A DNA stretch of 64,000 nucleotides from JBJXGV01 sp046160485. Lineage in GTDB: Bacteria; Orphanbacterota; Orphanbacteria; JBJXGV01. The stretch's first letter is position 1; every line of letters starts with the position of its first letter. Position numbers and translations under genes: made by a program. Below, in pieces: positions 32,348-41,233 of the stretch. The stretch covers positions 186,001 through 250,000 of the forward strand of contig JBJXGV010000028.1 in NCBI GenBank assembly GCA_046160485.1. The letters are read 5' to 3'. The notes beneath the pieces were generated by a model, which was given only the letters and a program-made list of their open reading frames with translations, searched no databases and was not told where the DNA came from.

Positions 32348-34732
32348 TTAGCGCTTCAGATTGACGAGCTCCGAGAGCATCTCGTCGCTTGTCGTGATGG
32401 AGCGCGCGTTCGCTTGGAACCCGCGCTGCGCGATGATCAAACTCGTGAATTCCCTAGCCAAATCGACGTTCGACATCTCGATGACCCCGCTGGTGATCTT
32501 GCCGCCGGAGCTACCCGGCGCCACGACGAGCGCGAGCCCCGAGTTCGAAGAGGCCGCGTACGCATTGTCCCGAAGGCGCGAGAGGCCCGACGGGTTCACG
32601 AACCGAGCCAGCACTATCTGTGCCACCGACCGCTGCGTGCCGTTCGTGAAGAGCGCGTTGACGACGCCGTCGTCGTCGATGTTGATCGAGTCGAGAACAC
32701 CCGACGCGTAGCCGTTCTGGCCCGCGATAAGCACTTCGCTCGGCGCCGCGAACTGTGTGAGTCCCGCGAGTGCGCCTTCCGCTCCCGCGTCGATCGTGAT
32801 CGACACCGGATTCGTGGCGCCGTTCGCAGGATCGAACGCGAGGGGCAATCCGTCGGACGACGCGAACGAGACGAGCGTGCCGTCCGTTCCGAACGTCGCG
32901 GTCCCCGTTCCTCCCGAAACCAAGACGCGCGGCTCCGCGACATTCGCGTTCCACGACCATTGGTTCGGCGTGCTCGGATCTTTCGTGAACGTGAGCGAAA
33001 CGACGTGTGTGTTGCCGAGGCCGTCGAAGACGGTGATCGATCCCGACGCGGTCACGTCGCTCGCTTCGCGCGTGTTGACGAAGCCGAGCGTTGCCGCGAG
33101 CGCGGCGTTGTCCGTCTCCGAGAGCGAGATCGTCGAGAGCGCCGCCGTGCCGCCGGGATCCGAGTTCACGACGAGACCGCCGTCGTCGCCGATCGCAACG
33201 CTTCCGCCCGAGGTGAATGCAAGCGCTGCCGACATCTCGTCGACGAGGCCGCCGTACGTGAGCGCGCCGGCGTCATTCGTTGCCCCGTCCGCCCCGACAG
33301 TGATCGCTACGGGCGAGAGCGACTCGGCGCCGCGCGACGCCGCGAACGTCAACGTGTCGCTCGTGGCGATGCCGAGAGATACGCCCGTCTCCGAATAGAG
33401 ATTCGTGAGCGCATCCTCCCGCGACGCCGTGTCGAGTAGAAGACTCGATGCGACCGTGTCCGCGGGGCCGAAGCTGCCCGACGGGAGCGCGAGCGAAGAC
33501 CCGAAGAGCGTTCCGCCTCCCGACTGCGCGACCGAAACGCCCGTGACCGTCGTGCCGCCGCCCGTGAATGTGAAGCGCCCGGCCGCGGCCGTACCGAAGT
33601 CGACGGTCGCCGCCGCGCCCGCGACCTCGCGGAATGCAGCCTGCAGTCGTACCGCGAGAGCCTCGGCCGTCGCCGCTTCCCCGGCATCGCTTCCGAGCGC
33701 GATCTCGGTGCGCGCGTCGAGCCGCGCGGAGAAATTCGTTCCGCCCGCGGCGATCGCCACCTCGCGGACCATCTCGTTGAACGGCGACGTGCTTCCGACA
33801 GAGACGCTGATCGAGAGCGGCGTCGCGTTCGAGTTCGTGAACATGAGCGCGCCGTCCGAAGTGATCCCGACCGACACCGAGGTGAGCGCGCCCTCGATCG
33901 CGGCGCGAAGCTCCTCGAGTGACGACTGCTCGGTGAGCGACGTGATCTGGGTCGTGGTCGTGCCGTCGCTGATCGTGATCGTCGTGGCGCCGCCGAGCGA
34001 GATGGCGTCGCCATCCTCGGTGTGCAGCTCGCCGATGCGGGTCACGGCGGTCGCGTTCGCGAGGAACGTGATCGTCTGTCCGTCGGCCAGGCCAAGCGAA
34101 ACGCCCGACGCGTTGCGAAGGCCTGCGAGGTTGTCGCTCGCGAGCGCGCCCGCTAGAACGGGCCGCGTCTCGGCAACAGCGGAGACAGGGTTTCTCGATG
34201 CGTCGAGGTTGCCCGTGAGAATCACCTCGGTCGTCGCGGTGGCTTCGGAACGGAGTCCGACGGGAACGACGATGTCGCCGACCGCACCGGCCGAATTGAT
34301 CGCTCCGTTCGCGTCGGCGGGAATCCCCTGCACCGCGTGGCCGTCGGAGGAGACGAGGCGTCCGTCGCCGTCGAAACGGAACGTCCCGACGCGCGAGTAG
34401 AACTGGCCGTTCCCATCCGAGAGGACGAAGAATCCGTCGCCTTCGATCGCGACGTCCGTCGCCACGCCCGTCGATTCGAACTGCCCCTGCGTGAAGAGTT
34501 GATCGATCGAGCCGACGCTCATGCCGAGGCCGATCTGCTGCGGGTTCGTTCCCCCGATCGTCGATGACGGACGCCCCGCGCCGCGAATCGTCTGCGAGAA
34601 GGCCTCCTTGAACGTCACGCGCCCGGACTTAAAGCCGAGCGTGTTGATGTTCGCGATGTTGTTGGAGACGACATCGAGTTCCGTCTGGTGGTTCCTCAAT
34701 CCTGATACGCCCGTGAATAGAGACCGAAGCAT
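32348..34732 (-). CDS. flgE: Flagellar hook protein FlgE, enlarged
   Basis: A 794-residue hook subunit; common FlgE is 400-450. The N-terminus MLRSLFTGVSGLRNHQTELD with NNIANINTLGFK and the C-terminus (VDLAREFTSLIIAQRGFQ) form the D0 coiled coil. The large central part is an expanded, Thr/Ser/Ala-rich surface domain with several DGLGN/DGDG-type beta segments. A FlgE domain with GDGFFVLSDGNGQFYSRVG is clear near residue 100. Hook proteins of many uncultured phyla are similarly enlarged. It lies 81 bases after flgD. Confidence 0.95.
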   Translation of the reverse strand: MLRSLFTGVSGLRNHQTELDVVSNNIANINTLGFKSGRVTFKEAFSQTIRGAGRPSSTIGGTNPQQIGLGMSVGSIDQLFTQGQFESTGVATDVAIEGDGFFVLSDGNGQFYSRVGTFRFDGDGRLVSSDGHAVQGIPADANGAINSAGAVGDIVVPVGLRSEATATTEVILTGNLDASRNPVSAVAETRPVLAGALASDNLAGLRNASGVSLGLADGQTITFLANATAVTRIGELHTEDGDAISLGGATTITISDGTTTTQITSLTEQSSLEELRAAIEGALTSVSVGITSDGALMFTNSNATPLSISVSVGSTSPFNEMVREVAIAAGGTNFSARLDARTEIALGSDAGEAATAEALAVRLQAAFREVAGAAATVDFGTAAAGRFTFTGGGTTVTGVSVAQSGGGTLFGSSLALPSGSFGPADTVASSLLLDTASREDALTNLYSETGVSLGIATSDTLTFAASRGAESLSPVAITVGADGATNDAGALTYGGLVDEMSAALAFTSGGSVAIGDDGGLVVNSDPGGTAALSTISLSETDNAALAATLGFVNTREASDVTASGSITVFDGLGNTHVVSLTFTKDPSTPNQWSWNANVAEPRVLVSGGTGTATFGTDGTLVSFASSDGLPLAFDPANGATNPVSITIDAGAEGALAGLTQFAAPSEVLIAGQNGYASGVLDSINIDDDGVVNALFTNGTQRSVAQIVLARFVNPSGLSRLRDNAYAASSNSGLALVVAPGSSGGKITSGVIEMSNVDLAREFTSLIIAQRGFQANARSITTSDEMLSELVNLKR

Positions 34733-34813
34733 TTTCCGGCCGTCCTCCTCTCGCGTTTACCGCGCCGTTCAAACGACGGTGATTGATCGCAATTCGTAGA
34801 CCCAGAAGCGCGG

Positions 34814-35500
34814 CTATTTCCCCGCGCGAATCTCCTCGACTTCGTCGATCGGGACTTCGCGCCCATCGACGACGACGAACGCGCGCCCTTCGTGGAAGCG
34901 CAGTGACGTCACCTCGCCGATCGTCCCCGTGCCTGCACTCACCGACGCGCCCGTATCGTCGGTCGCAGCGACTTCGATTCGATAGCGCCCCGACGGAAGC
35001 GCCGCTCCCCCCTCGCCCTTGCCGTCCCATAGAATGCGGTTCTGTCCGGCGGGGAGATTCCCGATCGCGAGCCGGCGTACGACTTCGCCGCTCTCCGACA
35101 CGATCGAGACGTTGACCTTCGCGTCGCGCGCGATCCCGACATAGAACTCCGTCGGCGACCCCGATGTGAGACCGACCGTGTCGCCCGTCGAGCGGACCTG
35201 GCGCCCGATCAGGCTCGCCGCCAAGAAGTTGTTCATCGATTGATCGAGGATCTGCGACGTTTCGAGCGCGCCGCGAATACCCTGCATCTGCTCGAGCGCG
35301 GAGAATTGCGCGAGCTGAGCGATGAACGCCTCGTTCGTGACGGGCTGCAGCGGATCTTGGTGCGTCAGCTGCGCCGTCAAGAGACGCATGAACTCATCGC
35401 GCCCGAGATTCTGATTCGGGTTCGCGGTCTGCGTCGCGATCGCGGTCGACGTTCCCTCCGATGCCGCCGTCACGACGCCTCCATCCGTTGCGATTCTCAT
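34814..35500 (-). CDS. flgD: Flagellar hook capping protein FlgD
   Basis: A 228-residue FlgD. The N-terminal region has LGRDEFMRLLTAQLTHQDPL, the hallmark of the family, followed by EQFSALEQMQ-type residues. The C-terminal half is a FlgD Ig/Tudor-like unit (RILWDGKGEGGAALPSGRY). It caps the growing hook during assembly. fliK is upstream and flgE downstream. Confidence 0.95.
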   Translation of the reverse strand: MRIATDGGVVTAASEGTSTAIATQTANPNQNLGRDEFMRLLTAQLTHQDPLQPVTNEAFIAQLAQFSALEQMQGIRGALETSQILDQSMNNFLAASLIGRQVRSTGDTVGLTSGSPTEFYVGIARDAKVNVSIVSESGEVVRRLAIGNLPAGQNRILWDGKGEGGAALPSGRYRIEVAATDDTGASVSAGTGTIGEVTSLRFHEGRAFVVVDGREVPIDEVEEIRAGK

Positions 35501-35536
35501 CGAATTCCTCCGTCAGCCCGTCCGTAGACGAGCACG

Positions 35537-36922
35537 CTAGGCTGTGATGTCGAGACCGCCGGCGCGATGCGGCGCGCGGCGTCTCTCTGAAACGGGACTC
35601 GTCTGTGTCGCTGTTGCGAATCGCGCTGCGTCGTCGCGCCCGTCTTCTTCCGGCGATCGACCGCCGCGTTCTTCACCGCCGCGCCCGTCGCCGCTCGCAA
35701 GCGAGAGATCCGCGAGCTCGACGGCGTGCTGCCGCAAGACACTCTTCAGTTCCGCCAGACCGCTTTCGAGAGCGCGGTGAACGGCGGGATCGGAAACTTC
35801 GACGCGTGCCGACAGGCGTTGCTCATCGAACTCGAAGCGAATTCGCACGACGCCGAGATTCGGCGGGGAGAGGCGCACAACGACCTCGCGCTTCCCGGCG
35901 CGAAGCGCATCGCCGACACCCTCGGAGAGCCGCGTGAGAATGGAGTTCTGTTCGACGCGCTCCACAGCGCTCGCTGGGCTGGAGTTCGCAAGCTCGCCCG
36001 TGACGGAGGCGCTCCCGGCCGCGCCGCCGCCGATCGCGGCGATCTGGTTCGCAAGCGCCGCCGCGAAGGAGGCCGCGCCGACCGCCGGCGCGTGCACGCC
36101 GCCGCCCGTAAGAAGCGTCGGCGCCCGTGGCGCTGTCCCGGAATCATCACTACCGTCGCGTGTGTCGAATGCGGTCTCCTCCGCTCTTGCGATCGGCTGC
36201 GCAACGTCAGCCGGTTGCGTGCCCGTCGCGCCGGACGAATCGCTCTTCGGCGCGCGCGCCGCACTCTCGAGTTCGGCCGCGGCAGTGAGCGGCGCTATTG
36301 CGGCGTCGTGCGCGCCTTCGATCTCCGACTCGGCGCTCTCCGCGCTCGATGCGATCTGCCTGGCGACCTCTTCGACGGAGCGCATCGCCGAGTCGTCGCG
36401 CGTCGCGGTATCGGCCGCCGCGCCGTCGCGCGTCTGCGCCCCGCCATCCGGCTCATCGCCGTTCTGCGCCGTCCCCGCGCGCGCCTCATCGGACTGCGCG
36501 GTGGCCGAGGCAACTCGCTGGGCGGAGTCGTCACTGTCCGCCGCGGCGGACGATTCGGGCGCTACCGCTTCGCCTTGGTTGCGTCCGTCGCGCGATTCGC
36601 CGGTGCCCCGCATCGGCCGATCGCCTGCTTCGCGCGCGTGGAATTCCTCCGCCGCACGCGCGGATTGTGCGTCGAACTCGCCGCCTGCCTCGAACGGCTG
36701 CGCCGGCGAGCCCAACGACAGGACGAAGCGCGGGTCGATGACGATGGCGGCCGCGGCGTCGAATCCGCCGGCGCCGGCGCGTTCGCTTCGCCGATCGAGC
36801 GCGCTTTCGAATGCGGAACGAAACGCCTCCGCGTCCGCGGCGTCGCTGGCTCGCGTTTCCGCCGCGCCGTCATCCGAGCCTCCCGGCGAAAAGAGGCGAT
36901 CGAGTGCTTCACCGATGCGCAT
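35537..36922 (-). CDS. fliK: Flagellar hook-length control protein FliK
   Basis: 461 residues from ATG 36922, which overlaps the previous stop (TGATG). The first 330 residues are low-complexity, Ala/Asp/Glu-rich and probably disordered, as expected of the molecular ruler. The C-terminal FliK domain reads VVVRLSPPNLGVVRIRFEFD and AVHRALESGLAELKSVLRQ, followed by an acidic/basic tail. It measures hook length and triggers the FlhB switch. Position between the MotE-like gene and flgD fits. Confidence 0.9.
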   Translation of the reverse strand: MRIGEALDRLFSPGGSDDGAAETRASDAADAEAFRSAFESALDRRSERAGAGGFDAAAAIVIDPRFVLSLGSPAQPFEAGGEFDAQSARAAEEFHAREAGDRPMRGTGESRDGRNQGEAVAPESSAAADSDDSAQRVASATAQSDEARAGTAQNGDEPDGGAQTRDGAAADTATRDDSAMRSVEEVARQIASSAESAESEIEGAHDAAIAPLTAAAELESAARAPKSDSSGATGTQPADVAQPIARAEETAFDTRDGSDDSGTAPRAPTLLTGGGVHAPAVGAASFAAALANQIAAIGGGAAGSASVTGELANSSPASAVERVEQNSILTRLSEGVGDALRAGKREVVVRLSPPNLGVVRIRFEFDEQRLSARVEVSDPAVHRALESGLAELKSVLRQHAVELADLSLASGDGRGGEERGGRSPEEDGRDDAARFATATQTSPVSERRRAPHRAGGLDITA

Positions 36923-37572
36923 CAAAACGTCCCTCCCGCTCCGCGCCCAAGCGCCGCGCCGACCGCGATCGCCTTCGTGGGCTCCATGAGTGCGAGCACC
37001 TTTCCCGCTTGCCTTTCCTTGAGCTTGCGAATCGCGTCGACAGCAAGGTCGTTGTCGACCGCATTGAGAATGCGCGCCGCCTCGGCCGGCTTCATCGCAT
37101 CGAGCACCTTCACGAGGCGCGCCAGATCCCGCGCCGCGCCGGGGTCTGCCTGGGCGGCAGCCTCCGCGGCTTCGATCGCGACTTGCGGCGCCGCTTCATC
37201 GCCGGGGGGCGCCTGTGACGACTCGATCTCTGCGATGGCCATCGCGAGACGCTCTTCGAGCATCGCGACCGAATCGGAGACCGCGCTCCACGCCGCGTTC
37301 GCCGCAGGGGCGCCGCCGGCGCTCACCGCGCTCGAGTCGTTCGCCGCGCCCATCGAATCGGCGGGCGCGGCCTTCACGAACGGAAGATGTGCCGCCATCT
37401 CCCGGAGCCGCGGCAACGCGGTGCGCTGCGCGGTGCCCGTCGCGAACATCATCCCGGTCAAGACGACGACGAAAGACGACGTCAAGAGAACGAGCCCGGA
37501 AGCGCCGCTCTCCTTCTTCTTCGCCGGCGCGTCCTTCTCGAGGGCGCCCTTTTCTTTGTCTGGTTTCGCCAT
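36922..37572 (-). CDS. MotE-like flagellar protein with MgtE-N/FliG-like domain
   Basis: 216 residues from ATG 37572; AAGGAGG lies five bases upstream, so the longer frame from 37596 is rejected. A Lys/Glu-rich start is followed by one TM helix (about 26-48), an Ala-rich coiled segment and a C-terminal MgtE-N-like helical repeat (MKPAEAARILNAVDNDLAVD and RKLKERQAGKVLALMEP). Such proteins lie before fliK in many clusters and are proposed periplasmic motor chaperones or scaffolds. It is first in the sigma-54 operon with fliK, flgD, flgE, fliL, fliN and fliO. Confidence 0.75.
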   Translation of the reverse strand: MAKPDKEKGALEKDAPAKKKESGASGLVLLTSSFVVVLTGMMFATGTAQRTALPRLREMAAHLPFVKAAPADSMGAANDSSAVSAGGAPAANAAWSAVSDSVAMLEERLAMAIAEIESSQAPPGDEAAPQVAIEAAEAAAQADPGAARDLARLVKVLDAMKPAEAARILNAVDNDLAVDAIRKLKERQAGKVLALMEPTKAIAVGAALGRGAGGTF

Positions 37573-37598
37573 GCCTGCCTCCTTCGACCGGGCCATTG

Positions 37599-37614
37599 CG
37601 CAAGTGGCGTACCG
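37599..37614 (-). promoter_or_regulatory. Sigma-54 promoter of the motE-like/fliK/flgDE operon
   Basis: On the - strand CGGTACGCCACTTGCG shows GG and GC separated by 10 bases (consensus TGGCACG-N4-TTGC; differs at two positions). Transcription from about 37588 would give a short leader with the AAGGAGG ribosome site. It lies in the 92-base gap after fliJ. Confidence 0.65.
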
Positions 37615-37664
37615 CTTCGGGAAGAAGCGGAGGTAGAAGCTTGGAGGCTATGGCGTGATGTGTG

Positions 37665-38195
37665 TTACGAGGCTTGTGAGGCGGCGGCGTCGCGAGGATC
37701 CTGCGGGGTGCCCGGCAATTCGTTCCTACTCGAGGGGAAGTCGCTGCCGCCCCGCCGCGCGCCTTCGCGCCACAACCGGCGGGCGACTTCGTCGTTCATC
37801 GACTGCTCTACGCGATCGACCTCCTGCGTGTACTCCAGAAGGCGTTTGTCGCGGAGACGAATGAGGATCTTCCGTTCCTTCACGGCGGTGTGCAGCGCCG
37901 CGAGCGCGAGCGCTTCGTCGGACTGCCGCTTCACGAGAAGCGTGCGCTGTCGTTCGAGAAGCGCGCGAAGATGGTCTTCGTAGAGGAGGAGATCCCGGAG
38001 TCGGCGTGCGATGTCGGGGCCTTCCGCGGTCGTGAGCGCGCTTTGGACGCGCGTGCGCTCGCCGATCACGCGCGCGATTTCTTGCTGAGTTTCGCGAAGC
38101 GCCGCACGCGCGAGTTCGAGCGCCTCTCGGCGTTCCTCTTCCGCGCGTTCGCGAATCTCGAGAAGCCGCGCGAGCCGGAAGCGAAATGCCTTCAT
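37665..38195 (-). CDS. fliJ: Flagellar export protein FliJ
   Basis: A 176-residue, almost entirely coiled-coil protein beginning FRFRLARLLEIRERAEEE, the FliJ pattern, and rich in Arg/Glu/Leu heptads. It ends in a Pro/Ser tail. FliJ links the FliI ATPase to FlhA. It follows fliI by 15 bases and is the last gene before the motE-like promoter. Confidence 0.88.
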   Translation of the reverse strand: MKAFRFRLARLLEIRERAEEERREALELARAALRETQQEIARVIGERTRVQSALTTAEGPDIARRLRDLLLYEDHLRALLERQRTLLVKRQSDEALALAALHTAVKERKILIRLRDKRLLEYTQEVDRVEQSMNDEVARRLWREGARRGGSDFPSSRNELPGTPQDPRDAAASQAS

Positions 38196-38210
38196 GCGGG
38201 CGCGGCCGCG

Positions 38211-39524
38211 TTACGCGTTGTAGCGCGTCGCGAGCGCTGAGAGTTTCGAAAGCGTCGACGCCATTGCGGACGTCTCCTTCACCGGCTGCCGCAGAAAGGC
38301 TCGAACATCGTCGATCATCTCGATGGCGCGATCGGTTTTCGCGTTCGCCCCGCGCGCGTACGCTCCGACGGCGAGTAGATCCTCCGCGTCGCGGTGACGC
38401 GCGAGAACCTCGACGACGCGCCGCGCGTTTTCGAGATGCTCGGGCGGTGCGACGTCCATCATGACGCGGCTGACGCTCTCGAGGACGTCGATCGCCGGGT
38501 AGTGCCCGGTCATCGCCATGCGGCGCGAGAGAACGACGTGTCCGTCGAGGATCGAGCGCACCGTGTCGGCGATCGGATCGTTGAGGTCGTCGGCCTCGAC
38601 GTAGACGGTGAACATCCCGGTGATCGAGCCGGTGTGCGACATCCCCGCGCGCTCGAGCAGACGCGGCAGGAGTGCGTAGACCGATGGCGTATAGCCTTTC
38701 GTCGCGGGAGGCTCGCCGACGGCGAGTCCGAGTTCGCGCTGCGCCATGGCGAAACGCGTCACCGAATCCATCATGAAGAGAACATCGAGGCCCGCGTCTC
38801 GGAATGCCTCGGCGATCGCGAGCGCTCCCATAGCCCCCTTCACGCGCACGAGCGGGCTCTGGTCCGACGTGACCGTGACGACGACGGAGCGCTTCAGCGC
38901 ACCGCCGAGATCGCGCTCGACGAACTCGCGCACCTCGCGGCCTCGCTCGCCGATCAACGCGATGACGTTCACGTCCGCCCGCGATGATCGAGCCAGCATC
39001 CCGAGAAGGACGCTCTTGCCGACGCCGCTGCCGGAGAAAATGCCCATGCGCTGCCCTTTTCCGCACGTCAGAAGCGCGTCGATCGCGCGCACGCCCGTCT
39101 CGAGCGGCTCGTGCACGCGGCGGCGGCGAAGCGGAGACGGCGGCTCGGCGGAAACGGCGCGGTAGTGCATCGCGCGCAGATCGCCGCGGCCGTCGATCGG
39201 TTGGCCGAGCCCGTCGAGCACGCGCCCGAGGAGTTCGTCGCCGACGGGTACGCGCAGCGGCGCTCCGGTCGCGATCACTTCGCTTCCCGGCGCGACGCCC
39301 GCGATGTCGGCGAGCGGCATGAGCAGCACGCGGCCCGCGCGGAAGCCGACGACTTCAGCGCGAATCGGCGGCGCGTTCCGCCCGCCGTAGACCAGACAAA
39401 CCTCCCCGAGCGAGGCACGCGGGCCGCGCGACTCGATCACGAGGCCGACGACCTCTTCGACGCGGCCGTTGAGGCGGATCGGGTCGACAGCGCGCAATGC
39501 GTCGTGATAGCGCTCAGCTTGCAT
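38211..39524 (-). CDS. fliI: Flagellum-specific ATPase FliI
   Basis: 437 residues from ATG 39524, which overlaps the fliH stop; a longer frame from 39581 is unlikely. It is a rotary-type export ATPase with Walker A GSGVGKSVLLG, then LIGERGREVREFVERDLG, Walker B region LFMMDSVTRFAMAQRE and the SGHVVLSR-like block (LDGHVVLSRRMA). It unfolds and delivers export substrates with FliH and FliJ. Confidence 0.97.
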   Translation of the reverse strand: MQAERYHDALRAVDPIRLNGRVEEVVGLVIESRGPRASLGEVCLVYGGRNAPPIRAEVVGFRAGRVLLMPLADIAGVAPGSEVIATGAPLRVPVGDELLGRVLDGLGQPIDGRGDLRAMHYRAVSAEPPSPLRRRRVHEPLETGVRAIDALLTCGKGQRMGIFSGSGVGKSVLLGMLARSSRADVNVIALIGERGREVREFVERDLGGALKRSVVVTVTSDQSPLVRVKGAMGALAIAEAFRDAGLDVLFMMDSVTRFAMAQRELGLAVGEPPATKGYTPSVYALLPRLLERAGMSHTGSITGMFTVYVEADDLNDPIADTVRSILDGHVVLSRRMAMTGHYPAIDVLESVSRVMMDVAPPEHLENARRVVEVLARHRDAEDLLAVGAYARGANAKTDRAIEMIDDVRAFLRQPVKETSAMASTLSKLSALATRYNA

Positions 39525-40227
39525 CAGCGGCAATGGCGGGCCCTCCCTGCGCGCGAGCGAGCGCGCGCTCGATCTCCGCAAGCTGCGTTTCGACGCGGGC
39601 GTCGATCGCGCCCGACGTTGTTTCGATGAGGCAGCCGCCGGTCGTCACGCGCCGGTCTTCGACGAGCACGAGGTGGCGAATCTCTCCGAGACTCGCCTCG
39701 AGTCCCGGCACGGACTTGATGCGCGCATAGTCGGTGGGATTGACGCGCACGACGACTTCTTCGAGCGGAGAGGCGTGTCGAAGCGCATCGCCGATCACGC
39801 GCGTCACGAGGTCGCGATCGACCTCGACCTCGCGGCGCACGATGCGCGCCGCGACCGCGATGGCGAGGTCGAGAACATCGCGTTCGGCCTTCGCGAGGAG
39901 GGTCTCGCGTTCCTCGGTGACTCGGCGCATCACTTTCTCTAGGAGTTTCGCGGGCTCGCGCGCGGTGTCGAGCCCTTCCTCACGGCCGCGCGCGAGCCCC
40001 TCGGCGCGTCCTTCCTGTTTCGCTTCTTCGCGCGCCGCGGCGAACTGACGCGCCATCTCCTCGGCCGCGGTCGGCCGTTCGTTCGCTGCGGAATCGGCCG
40101 CCGCGGAAGGGCATGCCGGTTCGCACTCGGCGGCCTCTTCGCGAAACCCGAAGGCTTCGATCTCGCGCACGATCGACAGCCCGCGAACGGCGCGCGGCAA
40201 GCGCACGACGTTAGCCGATGATTTCAT
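39514..40227 (-). CDS. fliH: Flagellar assembly protein FliH
   Basis: A 237-residue FliH. The basic N-terminus and acidic Ala-rich segment lead to a long Ala/Glu/Arg helix (MARQFAAAREEAKQEG) with GxxxG-like repeats, then a C-terminal V-type ATPase stator fold (RDVLDLAIAVAARIVRREV and VVVRVNPTDYARI). It regulates FliI. Its start overlaps fliG and its end overlaps fliI. Confidence 0.92.
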   Translation of the reverse strand: MKSSANVVRLPRAVRGLSIVREIEAFGFREEAAECEPACPSAAADSAANERPTAAEEMARQFAAAREEAKQEGRAEGLARGREEGLDTAREPAKLLEKVMRRVTEERETLLAKAERDVLDLAIAVAARIVRREVEVDRDLVTRVIGDALRHASPLEEVVVRVNPTDYARIKSVPGLEASLGEIRHLVLVEDRRVTTGGCLIETTSGAIDARVETQLAEIERALARAQGGPAIAADAS

Positions 40228-41224
40228 TTCCGCTCCCGCGTCCCGCGATGAAGATCGCGCCTTCCGTTTCGAGCCGGCGTACGACCTCGAGGATCTTGCG
40301 GTGCGCGTCTTCGACGTCGGCGACGCGGACGGGACCCATGTAATCCATCTCTTCCGCGAGCGCTTCCGCCGCGCGCTTCGACATGTTCTTGAAGATCAGG
40401 CCGCGCACGTCTTCGCTGCACGCCTTCAGGGAGAGTGCGAGAATCTTCGAATCGACCTCGCGCAGGAGTGTCTGCACCGAGCGGTCGTCAAGACGCACGA
40501 GATCGTCGAACGTGAACATCCGGTCCTTGATCTCTTGCGCAAGCTCGGGATTGAGCTGCGTGATGTCGTCGAGGATGTGTGCTTCGTTCGCCTTCCCGAT
40601 GAGGTTCAGAATTTCCGCGACCCGCTCGACGCCGCCGACCACCTTCGTCACCTCGGCCGACGCTTCGAGTCGATCCGACATCGCCTGCTCGATCGTGCGA
40701 ATCACCTCGGGGCTCGCGCCGCCGAACGTGGCGATTCTCTGCGCGACATCTCCGCGCATCTCCTCAGGAAGCTGTAGGAGGATCTGCGCCACCTGCCGCG
40801 GATCGAGGTGCGCGAGAATCAGCGCGATCGTCTGCGGATGCTCGCCGTTTAGAAAGTTGACGAGCTGCAGCGAGTCGAGCCGCCCGACGAACTTGAATGG
40901 ACGCTGCTCGCTCTCCGAGCGGACCTTCGTGAGGACTTCGTCGGCCTTGTCGGGCGAGAGTGCGCGCGTGAGCACCTCGCGTGCATAGTCGAGACCGCCG
41001 CGCGCGTAGCTGTCGTACGCGATGTTGCGCTCGTACGCCTTCTCGAGAATCTGGTCGACGAGGTCTGGGCGAACGCGCGAAAGATCGGAGATCTCGCCCG
41101 CGAGGACTTCGATCTCGTCTTTCGAGAGCTCGGCGAGAACGCGCGAGGCGCCATCCACACCGATCGTCGCGAGGAGAATCGCGGCCCTCTCGCGGCCGTT
41201 CACATTTTTTTCGTTGAGTTCCAT
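40211..41224 (-). CDS. fliG: Flagellar motor switch protein FliG
   Basis: A 337-residue FliG of normal length. The N-terminal domain binds FliF; the middle has the EHPQTIALILAHL motif, and the C-terminal torque domain contains the charged helix FDDLVRLDDRSVQTLLREVD. It transmits torque from the stator to the C-ring. It is 9 bases after fliF. Confidence 0.97.
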   Translation of the reverse strand: MELNEKNVNGRERAAILLATIGVDGASRVLAELSKDEIEVLAGEISDLSRVRPDLVDQILEKAYERNIAYDSYARGGLDYAREVLTRALSPDKADEVLTKVRSESEQRPFKFVGRLDSLQLVNFLNGEHPQTIALILAHLDPRQVAQILLQLPEEMRGDVAQRIATFGGASPEVIRTIEQAMSDRLEASAEVTKVVGGVERVAEILNLIGKANEAHILDDITQLNPELAQEIKDRMFTFDDLVRLDDRSVQTLLREVDSKILALSLKACSEDVRGLIFKNMSKRAAEALAEEMDYMGPVRVADVEDAHRKILEVVRRLETEGAIFIAGRGSGNEIIG

Positions 41225-41233
41225 GGCGAGCGG